Of a DNA stretch of 64,000 nt, positions 30,453 through 43,849 are shown piece after piece (the first letter of the stretch is position 1; every line of letters begins with the position of its first letter). Location: the NCBI GenBank assembly GCA_018136815.1, contig CM030933.1, forward strand, positions 806,001 through 870,000. Reading direction: 5' to 3'. The notes beneath the pieces were generated by a model. That model ran no database searches, had not been told where the DNA came from, and worked only from the letters and a program-made list of their open reading frames with translations. The translations under genes and the position numbers were made by a program. The stretch comes from Isochrysis galbana. Lineage: Eukaryota > Haptophyta > Isochrysidales > Isochrysidaceae.

Positions 30453-33286
30453 TCAGCCCGCAAACGCACGCGCGTGCTCCGCGGACGAGCCCGGCGCACT
30501 GCCGGCGGGCGCCGTGCCCAGCCACAGCCTCCGCACGCGCTTTTCCCCGGCGGACGTCAGGTAGTAGTGCTTCACCTCGCGGTCGCTCTTGCCCCGCGGG
30601 TCGAGGCGGGCGCTCTCATCGAAACTCGGCTCGTCCGCATCCGTCAGCCCTAAGAGCGTCGACTGGACCTGACGCGTATGCAGCTGCGCCGGCGTGAAGC
30701 CACTGCACGTCTCTGACGGCTCGCTCGGCTTGTACTTTCCCGTCTGCAGCTGCTCCACGAACACACGCACTGGCAGCGCACTCTCCTTACACGTGGCTTG
30801 GTTGTCCCACGCGACCAGGAGCAGCGCTTGCGCCAAGCCCCTTTTGCGTTGGGATGCCAAGTGCTGCTTGATCCAGTCATGGCCGAGGAGCTCACCGGGC
30901 TGTGCAGGCTCGAAATCGAGATTATTCACCATGTGCTGTGCGTGCTGCTTCTTCGGAACGACTGGCCGGGGTCCTTGGAACCCAGAAAACTTTCCAGGGA
31001 ACTGCGTTGCTAGTGTAGCGCGCATCGTCAGACTCCGGCTTGCCATGCGGTCCCTCAGTTCGATGAGAAATGAGGGGTAAGACCGCAACGCATCAAAGTC
31101 GTGAGGGTAGGTCAGGATGGTCACGCGGCTGAAGCCGTTGGCCCGCAACTGTTGGTATGACTCGCCTGCTGAACGGCCCGCAGCCTGTATCAACTTTTCG
31201 ACGGGCATGTACGGCGCAAGCGTCAGCACCATGTGCGTGGGGACACGCTTGCTGCTGCGGTAGGAGATGCCGCGGGCGAGCTGCGAGTAGCCAAAGACAA
31301 AGACGGGAGCCTCGGGAAACTTCTCATCGATTCGCTCCAGGATCATAGAGAACTTGCGCCCCCGTTCCTTGTTGCTGTCCTGCGGCGGATTTGGTGAGGG
31401 GCAGCGCTCAGCACACCAGCGGGTGTCGAGGCGTTTGGAGGGCCGCCGGAGGTGCGGAGCATTGGTGCGCATGTTCGCACCCATTCGCGTCCATAAGAGC
31501 GCCACTTGATCTCGGCGCCCGACACTACGATGACGACCACGTTCCGATGTACGTCGAGTACCCGCTGCGCTTTGTCTGTCGTATTCGCTTTAGCGTTGAC
31601 TGCGGCGGTTGTGCAGTCGAGCAAGAGAGCGCGTGGTGCGCTTGCGGCCTGCGCATACACCTTCATCACTTTGGGTGAGATGTGTAAGTTGTGCTTGTTG
31701 AGTTCGCCCCTCTCCAAGAAGATGGGTTCTCCGTCGGCATCGTAGGGAGGCGCGAAGGACTCTGTGCCAATGTAGTCGTGAGTGGTTGTGGTGTACCAGA
31801 TGCATTGGTGCGAGATGTCCGCCAAGCGGAGTCGCACCAGCCGGATGTAAATGGACAAGAGCGTCGCCGTCACTTCGAATTGGATCGCTGGCGGGATGGC
31901 CTTCCTCAGCCCCTCCATCGCCTTCTCGAGAGCAAGTGGGCGCTCCATTCCGTCGGGTAGGCCGGCGTCGGTGCGGTAAAAGTCATCAGCTTCGTCGACG
32001 ACGAGGTTCCAACGGATCTGCCCCGCGACGTACCAGTCAGCTTCCTTGAGGAGACCTGTGGTCTTCCTGACAGCAGCAGCAGTGTTGTTTGCGACAACGC
32101 AGGCGCGCCCCTTACGAATCGCCTCAACCGCATGCTCGCGCGAGTGGCTTCCTTGGATGGTTGAAACATCGATGATCTCGAGGGTGTATGGGGTGGTGCC
32201 ATCACCCTGTTCCATGCACTTGCGCATCTTCGCGGCGAGATCAATTCGGCCCGCAACACTTGTGGTGAATAGAACGCTGGGGATGTTGAGCTCATGGCAC
32301 AAGATGATTTGGCACAATTTCATGGCTGTCTTGCGGCTCTGGCATTGGCCGCCACCCTGAAGGTCATGCGTGAACGAGGCGTGCGCAGTCAGCGCTGGGG
32401 CGATGGATTCTCGGCCGTCACCCTACGTCTTTGTGAAGGTGCGCTCACTCACCCACATACGGAAGGTGTGGCCAGTCTTCGAATTGAGGTTGTGGTAGGT
32501 CGTGAGCAAGAGGGCCTTCCAGTCGAATCGCACGTCCTTGATCAAGTTGGGCATGCTACAAATCACTTCAATGCACTTCTCGACAACATTGACGCCGGTG
32601 ACGGCGAGCTGGTGCGATGCGTTCACCTCTGCGGCGGTATCAACGTCCGACAGCGTCAATGGGCCCACGGGGTCTCTGGTGGCGTTCAACTGATGCACAT
32701 CTTCAATGTCGCTGTCACTCTCCGAGGACGAGCGACTCGATTGCTGCTGCTCAACGTGGCGAACGTCGAGTCCCGCCATACTCACGATCAATTTCAGCAG
32801 TGAGCGAACAGATTCGGGTATGCATGCTCCTGGCGGGCAGCTTTGATTCAGAACTTGAGCGCTATCTTGGAGAGAACGCAGCAGCTTCTTGTCGTCGTCG
32901 GACATTGCCCCCTTTGTGGCCCGTTGAAGCTCTACAGTGGCTGTCCGAAGCAGCTTGATCACCTCGTCCATCGTTGGCATTCCCCTCTCTAGAGCAGAAC
33001 ACAAGGGACTGAACGCCTTCGCGCGACGCGCTTGGTGTTGCACTTGGGCCTCACGCATATCCTCGATACAAGTACCATCTGCCGTGGCAGTGCGTGGTGC
33101 CTGCGGAGAGTTGAGCCTGCGTCGCGAATCACGCACCAGCAGATCATCAGGTGGGTCCGACGATGGTGTGGAGCCATTCACTCCAGCGCCTCTTTGAGCT
33201 ATCGACCTCTTTCTTTGATGCTGAGGTTGCGTCGCGACGGCGGCATCTGACAGCCAGAACGGCGAGTGAGTGAGCAGCCTAGCCAC
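30453..33286 (-). CDS. SF2 (DEAD-type) helicase, copy 2
   Basis: Exons 33286-32453, 32356-31481 and 31379-30453 give 878 residues, with the same splice sites and motifs as copy 1. Relative to copy 1 it lacks four residues (ARAV) before DADEPSF and has small changes such as Glu for Lys in FDESARL and Thr for Met in GTAPAG. All reading frames are intact, so every copy could be functional. Confidence 0.75.
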
Positions 33287-33388
33287 GTGCTTGTTCCCAA
33301 GGAGGCTATGCGCGCACCCGGATGAGCTGCCCGCTGCCTCGCGGTGTCTTCAGGCGTAGTTTGCAGCGGTGAGACCGTCGAGTCCATC

Positions 33389-33692
33389 GTTCCCTGCGAA
33401 GGGCAGGCAGGAGGAGAGCAGCAGGGGACGGAGCAGCGGTCGGCTCTGCGCCGCCAGGCTCTGGGGAGGGGGCGCACGGGCAGGGGGCGAGGGCGGCGGG
33501 GAGCTCGGCGATGCGAGCAGTTCCTGAGACGCACTTCTGAGCGCTCAGCACGTCGGCGGGCGAGGGTGCACCTGCAGGCTGGCAGCAGAGCTCCGTCGAC
33601 CCCCGGGAGAGAAGGTGCACGCGATGGAGAGGGATGCTGACTGAAAGCGTGGGTGTTCCACGTGCTATGTTTAGAGATGTTCTCTTTGGGTG

Positions 33693-33761
<69 letters not shown>

Positions 33762-34344
33762 GGGACTCATCCGGAGGACAGACGGACCTGCGGAGCTTCC
33801 GTCCGGACCGCCGGACTCGTCGTCTAGGATCCCTCTGCAGTGGGCAGTTGTCTTAGGAGCGGTGGGCAGTTGTCTTACTTAGGAGCGGTGGGCAGTTGTC
33901 TTACTTAGGAGCTTAGGAGCGGTGGGCAGTTGTCTTACTTAGGAGCGGTGGGCAGTTGTCTTACTTAGGAGCTTAGGAGCGGTGGGCAGTTGTCATACTT
34001 AGGAGCGGTGGGCAGTTGTCTTACTTAGGAGCTTAGGAGCGGTGGGCAGTTGTCTTACTTAGGAGCTCAGGGGCGGTGGGCAGTTGCAGTTGTCTTACTT
34101 AGGAGCGGTGGGCAGTTGTCTTACTTAGGAGTCCTATTAGGAGCGGTGGGCAGTTGTCTTACTTAGGAGCGGTAGGCAGTTGTCTTAGGAGCGGTAGGCA
34201 GTTGTCTTAGGAGCGGTAGGCAGTTGTCTTAGGAGCGGTGGGCAGTTGTCTTAGGAGCGGTGGGCAGTTGTCTTAGGAGCGGTGGGCAGTTGTCTTAGGA
34301 GCGGTGGGCAGTTGTCTTACTTAGGAGCGGTGGGCAGCTTTCTG
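33389..34344 (-). promoter_or_regulatory. shared upstream module, copy 2
   Basis: Same module as at 26561-27550, including (CT)n at 33698-33759 and the minisatellite at 33840-34344. Confidence 0.6.
33840..34344. repeat. minisatellite with GGTGGGCAG core, array 2
   Basis: Same unit as array 1, with two or three units fewer near its start; the order of variant units (GGTAGGCAG triplet, CTATTAGGAG unit) is otherwise kept. Confidence 0.95.
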
Positions 34345-34580
34345 AGGTAGAGGTGGGGGATATATTCAGTAGTGGGGGGAAAGAAAAACGTCGTCGGTAC
34401 ATCGGAGGGTCAGAATATCGTTTTCACGAGGAGGGCGAACGAAAATTTCCCCCCACCTCTTTGTCGCATTCGCGAATCGACATTCGTTAGGCTGCTCTCT
34501 TCTCTCTCATCGTTGGGCATTTATCGTTATAAGTTATAATCCTCGCACCCTCGACTTCTTGTTCTGCAGTCGCCCTGCGA

Positions 34581-35566
<986 letters not shown>

Positions 35567-37081
35567 TCTCTCTCTCTCTCTCCGTCCTCCTCTCCTCGGC
35601 CGACGGCAGGAAGATTCGTCCAAAACATTCTCCGGTCCCAAGATATCTTGTGGGGGGTCGCTCTCCGCGCTCCGCGAGAGAAAGGACGCGATCTCGCTCC
35701 GGCTCCGGGATCGGCCATGCGCCCTCACACGCTGCCCCGCCGAGCCCTCGGTCCCTCGTCCCCCCGCGGCAGGTTCTTTCCCTCGGCGTGCCGTCCGTCG
35801 CCTCCGGCCGTTATATTATTCCTCCCCCCGCGAGGTTCTTCTCCTCCGCGCGCGGTTCGTTTCCTCCGGCCGTCGTTCGTCCCCCCCCCCCCCCCCGCGC
35901 GCTGTTTCCCCCCCCGCCCCCCGCTTCGATTCCTCTCGCGATTCCTTATTCGATGATTGCCTCCATCTCGTCCGTTCTTTTTCGCGATTCTCGCAGAGGG
36001 GGCACCGACATTTAACGTTAGTTTCGCCGCGGTTTCGGTGAAAAAAGAAAAAAAAGAAAGGAAGAACAAGAACGAATGGCACGCGCCTCGCGTCTCGCGT
36101 CTTGTTTCGTCGCCCCTTGCTCGTCGCTTGTCTAGAAAGAAGGTCTCGCCGCACATCGCCTTCTTCCTTCTTCCCCCCGCGCGAGTTTGGATCTCTCCTC
36201 GACCCTCCGCGTTGGCTTCAGCGGACGAGTTTCACTTTTAACGATAGTTCGAACCCTTCGTTTGCGTAGTTTTGCGCTCTCTTTCCGTATTTCTTCGCGC
36301 ATGACGAGCGATCGCGACCTCAGCCTTCGCTGCGCGCTCATATCTACATATTTTCTACGTATTGGGGTGAGATCCTCGCATATAAACGACATATCGTGAC
36401 GACATATTTGGGCACTTTTTTCTACATATTATGGCCTAGACCCCTACCTAGCCCCCAAGCAGGGCATTTCTTCTCACTCCCACGGTTGTGGGGGGTGGTA
36501 CCAAATGCAAATGCAAGCAAACAAACGACAAACGACCTGATCCCTAATACCAAATACCACGCCCGCCCTGCCCTAATCACTGATCCCCCCCCCCCCCCCC
36601 TCTATACCTATACTGAAATGTTCTATGTTCTCACGTTCGATCACGGTTGCGTTCTTTAACCCAATGGTGGTGGTGGCAAAATGGCAGGTGCTGGCCGCTA
36701 CCTACCCCTCCGACCGGCAAAGTTGAGGGGCAAAGCTGCGAAAAAGCCGAGCACCACAATAGCTGGCCCAGAAGTTGAGCTACATACACGTCAACGGGAA
36801 AAAGAAAAAAGCTCCATGTCCATGTTCAAGTACTACTATAAGATATAAGATTAGTCCCACCCTTCAACCTTGTGTTGGGTGTAGAGAGACTCGGAGCACA
36901 CGCGCTTAGGCGCGCGCGAGAGGGAGACAAGTCACACGTCCCTCTCGACGGGGTACACGGGGTACCACGTCTTAGCCCCAAGACTTTGGGGCCCAGTGAT
37001 AGATCACAGCATTGTGAAGATCAGATATCTGTTTTTTCAGTCCAAACAAAATGGCTGTTCCACCTCTCCTCCCGCTTCTCC
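35567..37081. other. R1 repeat and gene-free remainder of unit 2
   Basis: Equivalent of 28776-30290. No gene seen. Confidence 0.6.
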
Positions 37082-37243
37082 CCTCTCCCCTTTTCTCTCC
37101 TCTCTCCCGTTTCCCCTCTTTCTGTCCTCTTCCCCGCTCCCAGCTTCTCCCCCTCCCCCGTCCCCTCCCCTCCCCTCTCCCCTCTCCCCTCCCCGCTCTT
37201 TCCTCTCTCCTCTCCCCCCAACGGCTTCGACCGCCTCAGCCGT

Positions 37244-40077
37244 TCAGCCCGCAAACGCACGCGCGTGCTCCGCGGACGAGCCCGGCGCACTGCCGGCGGG
37301 CGCCGTGCCCAGCCACAGCCTCCGCACGCGCTTTTCCCCGGCGGACGTCAGGTAGTAGTGCTTCACCTCGCGGTCGCTCTTGCCCCGCGGGTCGAGGCGG
37401 GCGCTCTCATCGAAACTCGGCTCGTCCGCATCCGTCAGCCCTAAGAGCGTCGACTGGACCTGACGCGTATGCAGCTGCGCCGGCGTGAAGCCACTGCACG
37501 TCTCTGACGGCTCGCTCGGCTTGTACTTTCCCGTCTGCAGCTGCTCCACGAACACACGCACTGGCAGCGCACTCTCCTTACACGTGGCTTGGTTGTCCCA
37601 CGCGACCAGGAGCAGCGCTTGCGCCAAGCCCCTTTTGCGTTGGGATGCCAAGTGCTGCTTGATCCAGTCATGGCCGAGGAGCTCACCGGGCTGTGCAGGC
37701 TCGAAATCGAGATTATTCACCATGTGCTGTGCGTGCTGCTTCTTCGGAACGACTGGCCGGGGTCCTTGGAACCCAGAAAACTTTCCAGGGAACTGCGTTG
37801 CTAGTGTAGCGCGCATCGTCAGACTCCGGCTTGCCATGCGGTCCCTCAGTTCGATGAGAAATGAGGGGTAAGACCGCAACGCATCAAAGTCGTGAGGGTA
37901 GGTCAGGATGGTCACGCGGCTGAAGCCGTTGGCCCGCAACTGTTGGTATGACTCGCCTGCTGAACGGCCCGCAGCCTGTATCAACTTTTCGACGGGCATG
38001 TACGGCGCAAGCGTCAGCACCATGTGCGTGGGGACACGCTTGCTGCTGCGGTAGGAGATGCCGCGGGCGAGCTGCGAGTAGCCAAAGACAAAGACGGGAG
38101 CCTCGGGAAACTTCTCATCGATTCGCTCCAGGATCATAGAGAACTTGCGCCCCCGTTCCTTGTTGCTGTCCTGCGGCGGATTTGGTGAGGGGCAGCGCTC
38201 AGCACACCAGCGGGTGTCGAGGCGTTTGGAGGGCCGCCGGAGGTGCGGAGCATTGGTGCGCATGTTCGCACCCATTCGCGTCCATAAGAGCGCCACTTGA
38301 TCTCGGCGCCCGACACTACGATGACGACCACGTTCCGATGTACGTCGAGTACCCGCTGCGCTTTGTCTGTCGTGTTCGCTTTAGCGTTGACTGCGGCGGT
38401 TGTGCAGTCGAGCAAGAGAGCGCGTGGTGCGCTTGCGGCCTGCGCATACACCTTCATCACTTTGGGTGAGATGTGTAAGTTGTGCTTGTTGAGTTCGCCC
38501 CTCTCCAAGAAGATGGGTTCTCCGTCGGCATCGTAGGGAGGCGCGAAGGACTCTGTGCCAATGTAGTCGTGAGTGGTTGTGGTGTACCAGATGCATTGGT
38601 GCGAGATGTCCGCCAAGCGGAGTCGCACCAGCCGGATGTAAATGGACAAGAGCGTCGCCGTCACTTCGAATTGGATCGCTGGCGGGATGGCCTTCCTCAG
38701 CCCCTCCATCGCCTTCTCGAGAGCAAGTGGGCGCTCCATTCCGTCGGGTAGGCCGGCGTCGGTGCGGTAAAAGTCATCAGCTTCGTCGACGACGAGGTTC
38801 CAACGGATCTGCCCCGCGACGTACCAGTCAGCTTCCTTGAGGAGACCTGTGGTCTTCCTGACAGCAGCAGCAGTGTTGTTTGCGACAACGCAGGCGCGCC
38901 CCTTACGAATCGCCTCAACCGCATGCTCGCGCGAGTGGCTTCCTTGGATGGTTGAAACATCGATGATCTCGAGGGTGTATGGGGTGGTGCCATCACCCTG
39001 TTCCATGCACTTGCGCATCTTCGCGGCGAGATCAATTCGGCCCGCAACACTTGTGGTGAATAGAACGCTGGGGATGTTGAGCTCATGGCACAAGATGATT
39101 TGGCACAATTTCATGGCTGTCTTGCGGCTCTGGCATTGGCCGCCACCCTGAAGGTCATGCGTGAACGAGGCGTGCGCAGTCAGCGCTGGGGCGATGGATT
39201 CTCGGCCGTCACCCTACGTCTTTGTGAAGGTGCGCTCACTCACCCACATACGGAAGGTGTGGCCAGTCTTCGAATTGAGGTTGTGGTAGGTCGTGAGCAA
39301 GAGGGCCTTCCAGTCGAATCGCACGTCCTTGATCAAGTTGGGCATGCTACAAATCACTTCAATGCACTTCTCGACAACATTGACGCCGGTGACGGCGAGC
39401 TGGTGCGATGCGTTCACCTCTGCGGCGGTATCAACGTCCGACAGCGTCAATGGGCCCACGGGGTCTCTGGTGGCGTTCAACTGATGCACATCTTCAATGT
39501 CGCTGTCACTCTCCGAGGACGAGCGACTCGATTGCTGCTGCTCAACGTGGCGAACGTCGAGTCCCGCCATACTCACGATCAATTTCAGCAGTGAGCGAAC
39601 AGATTCGGGTATGCATGCTCCTGGCGGGCAGCTTTGATTCAGAACTTGAGCGCTATCTTGGAGAGAACGCAGCAGCTTCTTGTCGTCGTCGGACATTGCC
39701 CCCTTTGTGGCCCGTTGAAGCTCTACAGTGGCTGTCCGAAGCAGCTTGATCACCTCGTCCATCGTTGGCATTCCCCTCTCTAGAGCAGAACACAAGGGAC
39801 TGAACGCCTTCGCGCGACGCGCTTGGTGTTGCACTTGGGCCTCACGCATATCCTCGATACAAGTACCATCTGCCGTGGCAGTGCGTGGTGCCTGCGGAGA
39901 GTTGAGCCTGCGTCGCGAATCACGCACCAGCAGATCATCAGGTGGGTCCGACGATGGTGTGGAGCCATTCACTCCAGCGCCTCTTTGAGCTATCGACCTC
40001 TTTCTTTGATGCTGAGGTTGCGTCGCGACGGCGGCATCTGACAGCCAGAACGGCGAGTGAGTGAGCAGCCTAGCCAC
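37244..40077 (-). CDS. SF2 (DEAD-type) helicase, copy 3
   Basis: Exons 40077-39244, 39147-38272 and 38170-37244 give 878 residues. The exonic protein is essentially the same as copy 2. Its frames are intact. Confidence 0.75.
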
Positions 40078-40179
40078 GTGCTTGTTCCCAAGGAGGCTAT
40101 GCGCGCACCCGGATGAGCTGCCCGCTGCCTCGCGGTGTCTTCAGGCGTAGTTTGCAGCGGTGAGACCGTCGAGTCCATC

Positions 40180-40975
<796 letters not shown>

Positions 40976-40995
40976 GAGGTAGAGGTGGGGGATAT

Positions 40996-41200
40996 GATGA
41001 ATAGACAAACCGGGCTGAAATCCACACCAACTCACCGGGGCAGGAAAATGGCCTCTAGAGGGGAGTTGTTCGTGGACCCCCCCAATTTTTTTTTTCCTCG
41101 AGGGGCATCGACCCCCGCTCTTTCTCGCGCATATCAGGCCCCCGCGCCCACCGAGTCACAAGTGGTAGCAGCACTACCAGTGAAAGTGAAAAGGTCGTTT
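40996..41200. other. spacer, no gene seen
   Basis: Unique sequence between the truncated unit 3 and the inverted-repeat cassette; includes a short poly-T run at 41087-41095. Confidence 0.6.
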
Positions 41201-41275
41201 GCCTTCATTTGGTACCCCTCGTTTCCAAATACGCGATGCGCCGGTATAAAAGAAATCCCCTCCCGTGGGGACTCT
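41201..41275. repeat. inverted repeat arm (left)
   Basis: GCCTTCATTTGGT (41201-41213) and CCCCTCCCGTGGGGACTCT (41257-41275) are repeated inverted at 42494-42506 and 42453-42471. Between them the arm has a TATA-like GGTATAAAAG (41242-41251) absent from the other arm. Confidence 0.8.
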
Positions 41276-41930
41276 CACCCTACCATGAGCCCCCCCGCGA
41301 GCACCCCTAAGGAGAGGCCCAGGAGCACCCCGTACGCGACGAGAACGGCGTCGCCTTGGCTCGGCATGAGGGCGCGCCCCGAGAGGGCCTGGTAGACGCC
41401 CACGCCGAGCACGGCGTAGCCCGTCCCCTTGTGCGCGACCCGCCACACGGCGCGGCGTGCGGTGCGGGCGCCGGGCGTGCCGCGCACGAGCGCGTTGAGC
41501 GGCTGCAGCAGGGCGAGGGCGAAGGCGACGATCCCGAGCGTGTGATGGGGGTGCGAGAAGTGGCGCCCTCGGGGCACCGACGCGACGGCGAGCGCGACGC
41601 CGGCGGCGGCCACCGCAAGCCCGCTTCCCTGAGAGAGCGGGGGGGGGGTGCCTTGTTTCGTGGGAGGGAGGGCCGATGGGGGGGGGGGGCGAGGAGGGAG
41701 AAACACACCTGCACCACGCGATGCACACGGAGCCAGCGGCCGCCGGTGAGCCGGGAGCGCCAAGCGAGCGAGAAAAAGGCGCCCGAGGGGAGGAGCACGC
41801 CCCACGCGACGGACATGAGCACACCGTGGGCGAGCAGCGGCAGGGTGGGCGGGGACGCGGAGGAAGGGGGCGAGGACGCGGGGGAGGAAGGGGGCGAGGG
41901 CGCGGAGATAGGAGATAGGGAGGTCGCCCG
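41275..41930 (-). CDS. cytochrome b561-domain membrane protein, 5' end missing
   Basis: Two exons are clear: 41709 up to about 41930, and 41275-41628, joined by an 80-bp phase-0 GT-AG intron. The first reads LPLLAHGVLMSVAWGVLLPS...RWLRVHRVVQ, the first two helices of the b561 core with a heme-ligand-type His in each part. The second reads HFSHPHHTLGIVAFALALLQ, then PLNALVRG..., WRVAHKGTGYAVLGVGVYQA, with further His residues and helices. This fits the eukaryotic b561 family (often with a DOMON domain), which passes electrons across membranes with ascorbate. No start codon is in frame upstream before a stop near 41960, so the N-terminal part is on an unseen exon or lost. The residue before LPLLAHG is Pro/Ser-rich linker. 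Confidence 0.7.
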
Positions 41931-42331
41931 ATGGAAGCTGGCTCAACGTCTCGTACTGGGCGGACGAGGTGGGGCCCGGCAACTGGGGCTGGAGGGCGGT
42001 CAACGCCTCGTGCAACGCGACCAAGTTCTCCTACTTGATACCAGACGACCCGAAAGCACAAGACAAGCGCCGTGAAGACGTCGACCTGAAGGCGATCGGG
42101 TGGACGCACCCGGTGCGCTCGCTCGACGTCGAGTGCAGTGCGGACTCCGTGGAAACACCAACACAGCTGGCACTCCGCTTCATCTTCGGCAAAGTAATGC
42201 TGATCGCCTTGTTGGTCACGCTTGGGGTCGTCGCCGCGCTCGTGGCGGTGGTCGTCTTTGTCATCAGGACCGTGACCAAGCGATTATCCACAGCGAATGC
42301 AAACTCAGGAGACTCCCCCTCCCCCCCATGA
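41925..42331 (+). CDS. C-terminal exon of a single-pass membrane protein
   Basis: The plus strand is open from about 41915 to a stop at 42329-42331. It reads SWLNVSYWADEVGPGNWGW, then RAVNASCNATKFSYLIPDD, with three N-glycosylation sites (NVS, NAS, NAT), a Cys-containing ectodomain, one transmembrane helix (VMLIALLVTLGVVAALVAVV) and a short basic tail (IRTVTKRL...). This is a type I topology. No start codon lies in frame, and an AG acceptor just upstream (41920s) fits an exon start, but the sequence before it is the oppositely transcribed b561 gene. Family unknown. Confidence 0.45.
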
Positions 42332-42452
42332 GGCAAGCGCATCGCGTTTGTTTCGAACCGAACGTTGGACTAAAAAAAAATGGGCATATGGGTTGGTGAG
42401 CTAGGCCCGGTGTCCTAGGACCGAGCTTTTTTGTATTTGATGTTGCTCGGCC

Positions 42453-42506
42453 AGAGTCCCCACGGGAGGGGAAGAAACCCTGAGGGAAAGGAGACCAAAT
42501 GAAGGC
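42453..42506. repeat. inverted repeat arm (right)
   Basis: AGAGTCCCCACGGGAGGGG (42453-42471) and ACCAAATGAAGGC (42494-42506) are the complements of the left arm at 41201-41275, so the b561/membrane-protein pair lies in a 1.3-kb inverted-repeat cassette. Confidence 0.8.
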
Positions 42507-42651
42507 AAGCCGCCTAACAAATGCTCTTAGACATTGCGCTCCAGCTGGGCGCGCCCCCCCGCTCCCCGCTCCCCCCCCTCCTTTTGCGAGCCCTCACTGT
42601 CCACCGTGTAGCTAGCGCTTGGGGGTGGCGCCGTAAGTAAGATGTGCTTCG

Positions 42652-43235
42652 CTATGTAGCGACGGCAGAGGATTTTGTCACAGATTGGGCATGCCGTACT
42701 TGATGTTCGAACGAGAAATCTTGCTGCTTGCTGCGCATGAAACGGCGCTTAATGCTGTCCATGACTACCTCGTCTACGCCCGACTCCTTAAGAGCGTTGA
42801 TGAGGCATGGCGTTCTATAATTCTTAGAGTTCGTTTTACGCTCGTAAAGTTGGATCCTCTCGAGTATCGGGAGCGCGTATTTGCGAGATTTTTCGCACCC
42901 AATCACGTCGAAATCAATCCACCACTTCAGAAATTCACCTCCTGGGCGGGACCACCCACCATCTTGACTCACTGCACGAATCTCCATCGTCAATGGACCA
43001 TTGGCGCTCTCTATCTATGAGATCCTCGGTAGATTCGAAGTCGCTACCGATAGACGATAGACTCGTAGCCACCCCCCTCTTCCTCCTCGAGGTAATGGCC
43101 GTTAATGAGACGATCAATGTAGGCTGTAGTGAGCGTGCGATACTCAGTACGCGTCGTCCGACGTCGACCCGAGCCAATGGGCACAGTTAGTTTCGCAATG
43201 TATTTTTGGTGCAGAGCCGAGTCTGCATATCGCAT
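42652..43235 (-). pseudogene. unknown gene broken by two frameshifts
   Basis: Three consecutive minus-strand frames look protein-like: 43235-43044 (YIAKLTVPIGSGRRRTTRTE ... TTAYIDRLINGHYLEEEE), then about 43045-42990 in the second frame (GSDFESTEDLIDRERQ), then 42993-42652 (KWWIDFDVIGCEKSRKYALP ... INALKESGVDEVVMDSIKRR). Together they suggest one gene of about 185 residues with two frameshifts, or short introns that I cannot place. Base composition is nearer AT than in neighbouring genes. I recognise no family. Confidence 0.45.
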
Positions 43236-43849
43236 ATCGTTTCATAATGTGAGCCATCTCAAGAGCAGACTCTACGACGAAACGCGCGCTGGATGGTGGA
43301 GGGCCCGAGCGCGTAAACCCTTCTACACGCTACACGCAGCTGGCGGTTCCAGCGCCGTTTATCGTTTATTTATCCCTGCCAGAGGCATTTTGCTAAGAAG
43401 CGCCGTAGCGGAACTCTCCATCGATGGCCACTGATTGTTGACATGGTGGTTGGTGCTCTTTGATCTTTGATATAAAGATAAGGGAGAGAATTTTTTTCCC
43501 GACGTCCCACTTTGGTAGAAGTTAAAAAGCTCGACCGAACACCCCTCATTGGCCCCCTCGCTGCTCCGTAGCCGTTCACTAGCGCAAACTAAAGCCCTCT
43601 GGTCATCGCCGCTCTGAAAGAATTAATAAGTAGTATTGCTTGTTGTTACGCAGCACGTGTGTCCTATCGAATCGCACCACTTCTTGGCGAACGTTTTCTC
43701 GGTCCAATTTTGAAAAATGACCTTCGAATCATTTGACCCAGAGCGAACGAGACTTGAACTTCCATATGAAACTACCCAACCCAACCCAACCCCCAATGCC
43801 AATGCACCTCGCCCTCCCGCGCGCACACACTCGCGCGCGCGCGCGCGCC
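43236..43849. other. intergenic, no gene seen
   Basis: Contains TCGAATCGCACCACTTCTTGG at about 43676-43690, which recurs as TCGAATCGCACCATTTCTTGG near 54679-54700, so a dispersed repeat is present. Confidence 0.5.

Noticed and set aside
41174-42109. 311-codon minus-strand ORF
   Set aside because: Pro/Arg-rich shadow in another frame of the b561 gene; the true frames are fixed by b561 helices and the intron.
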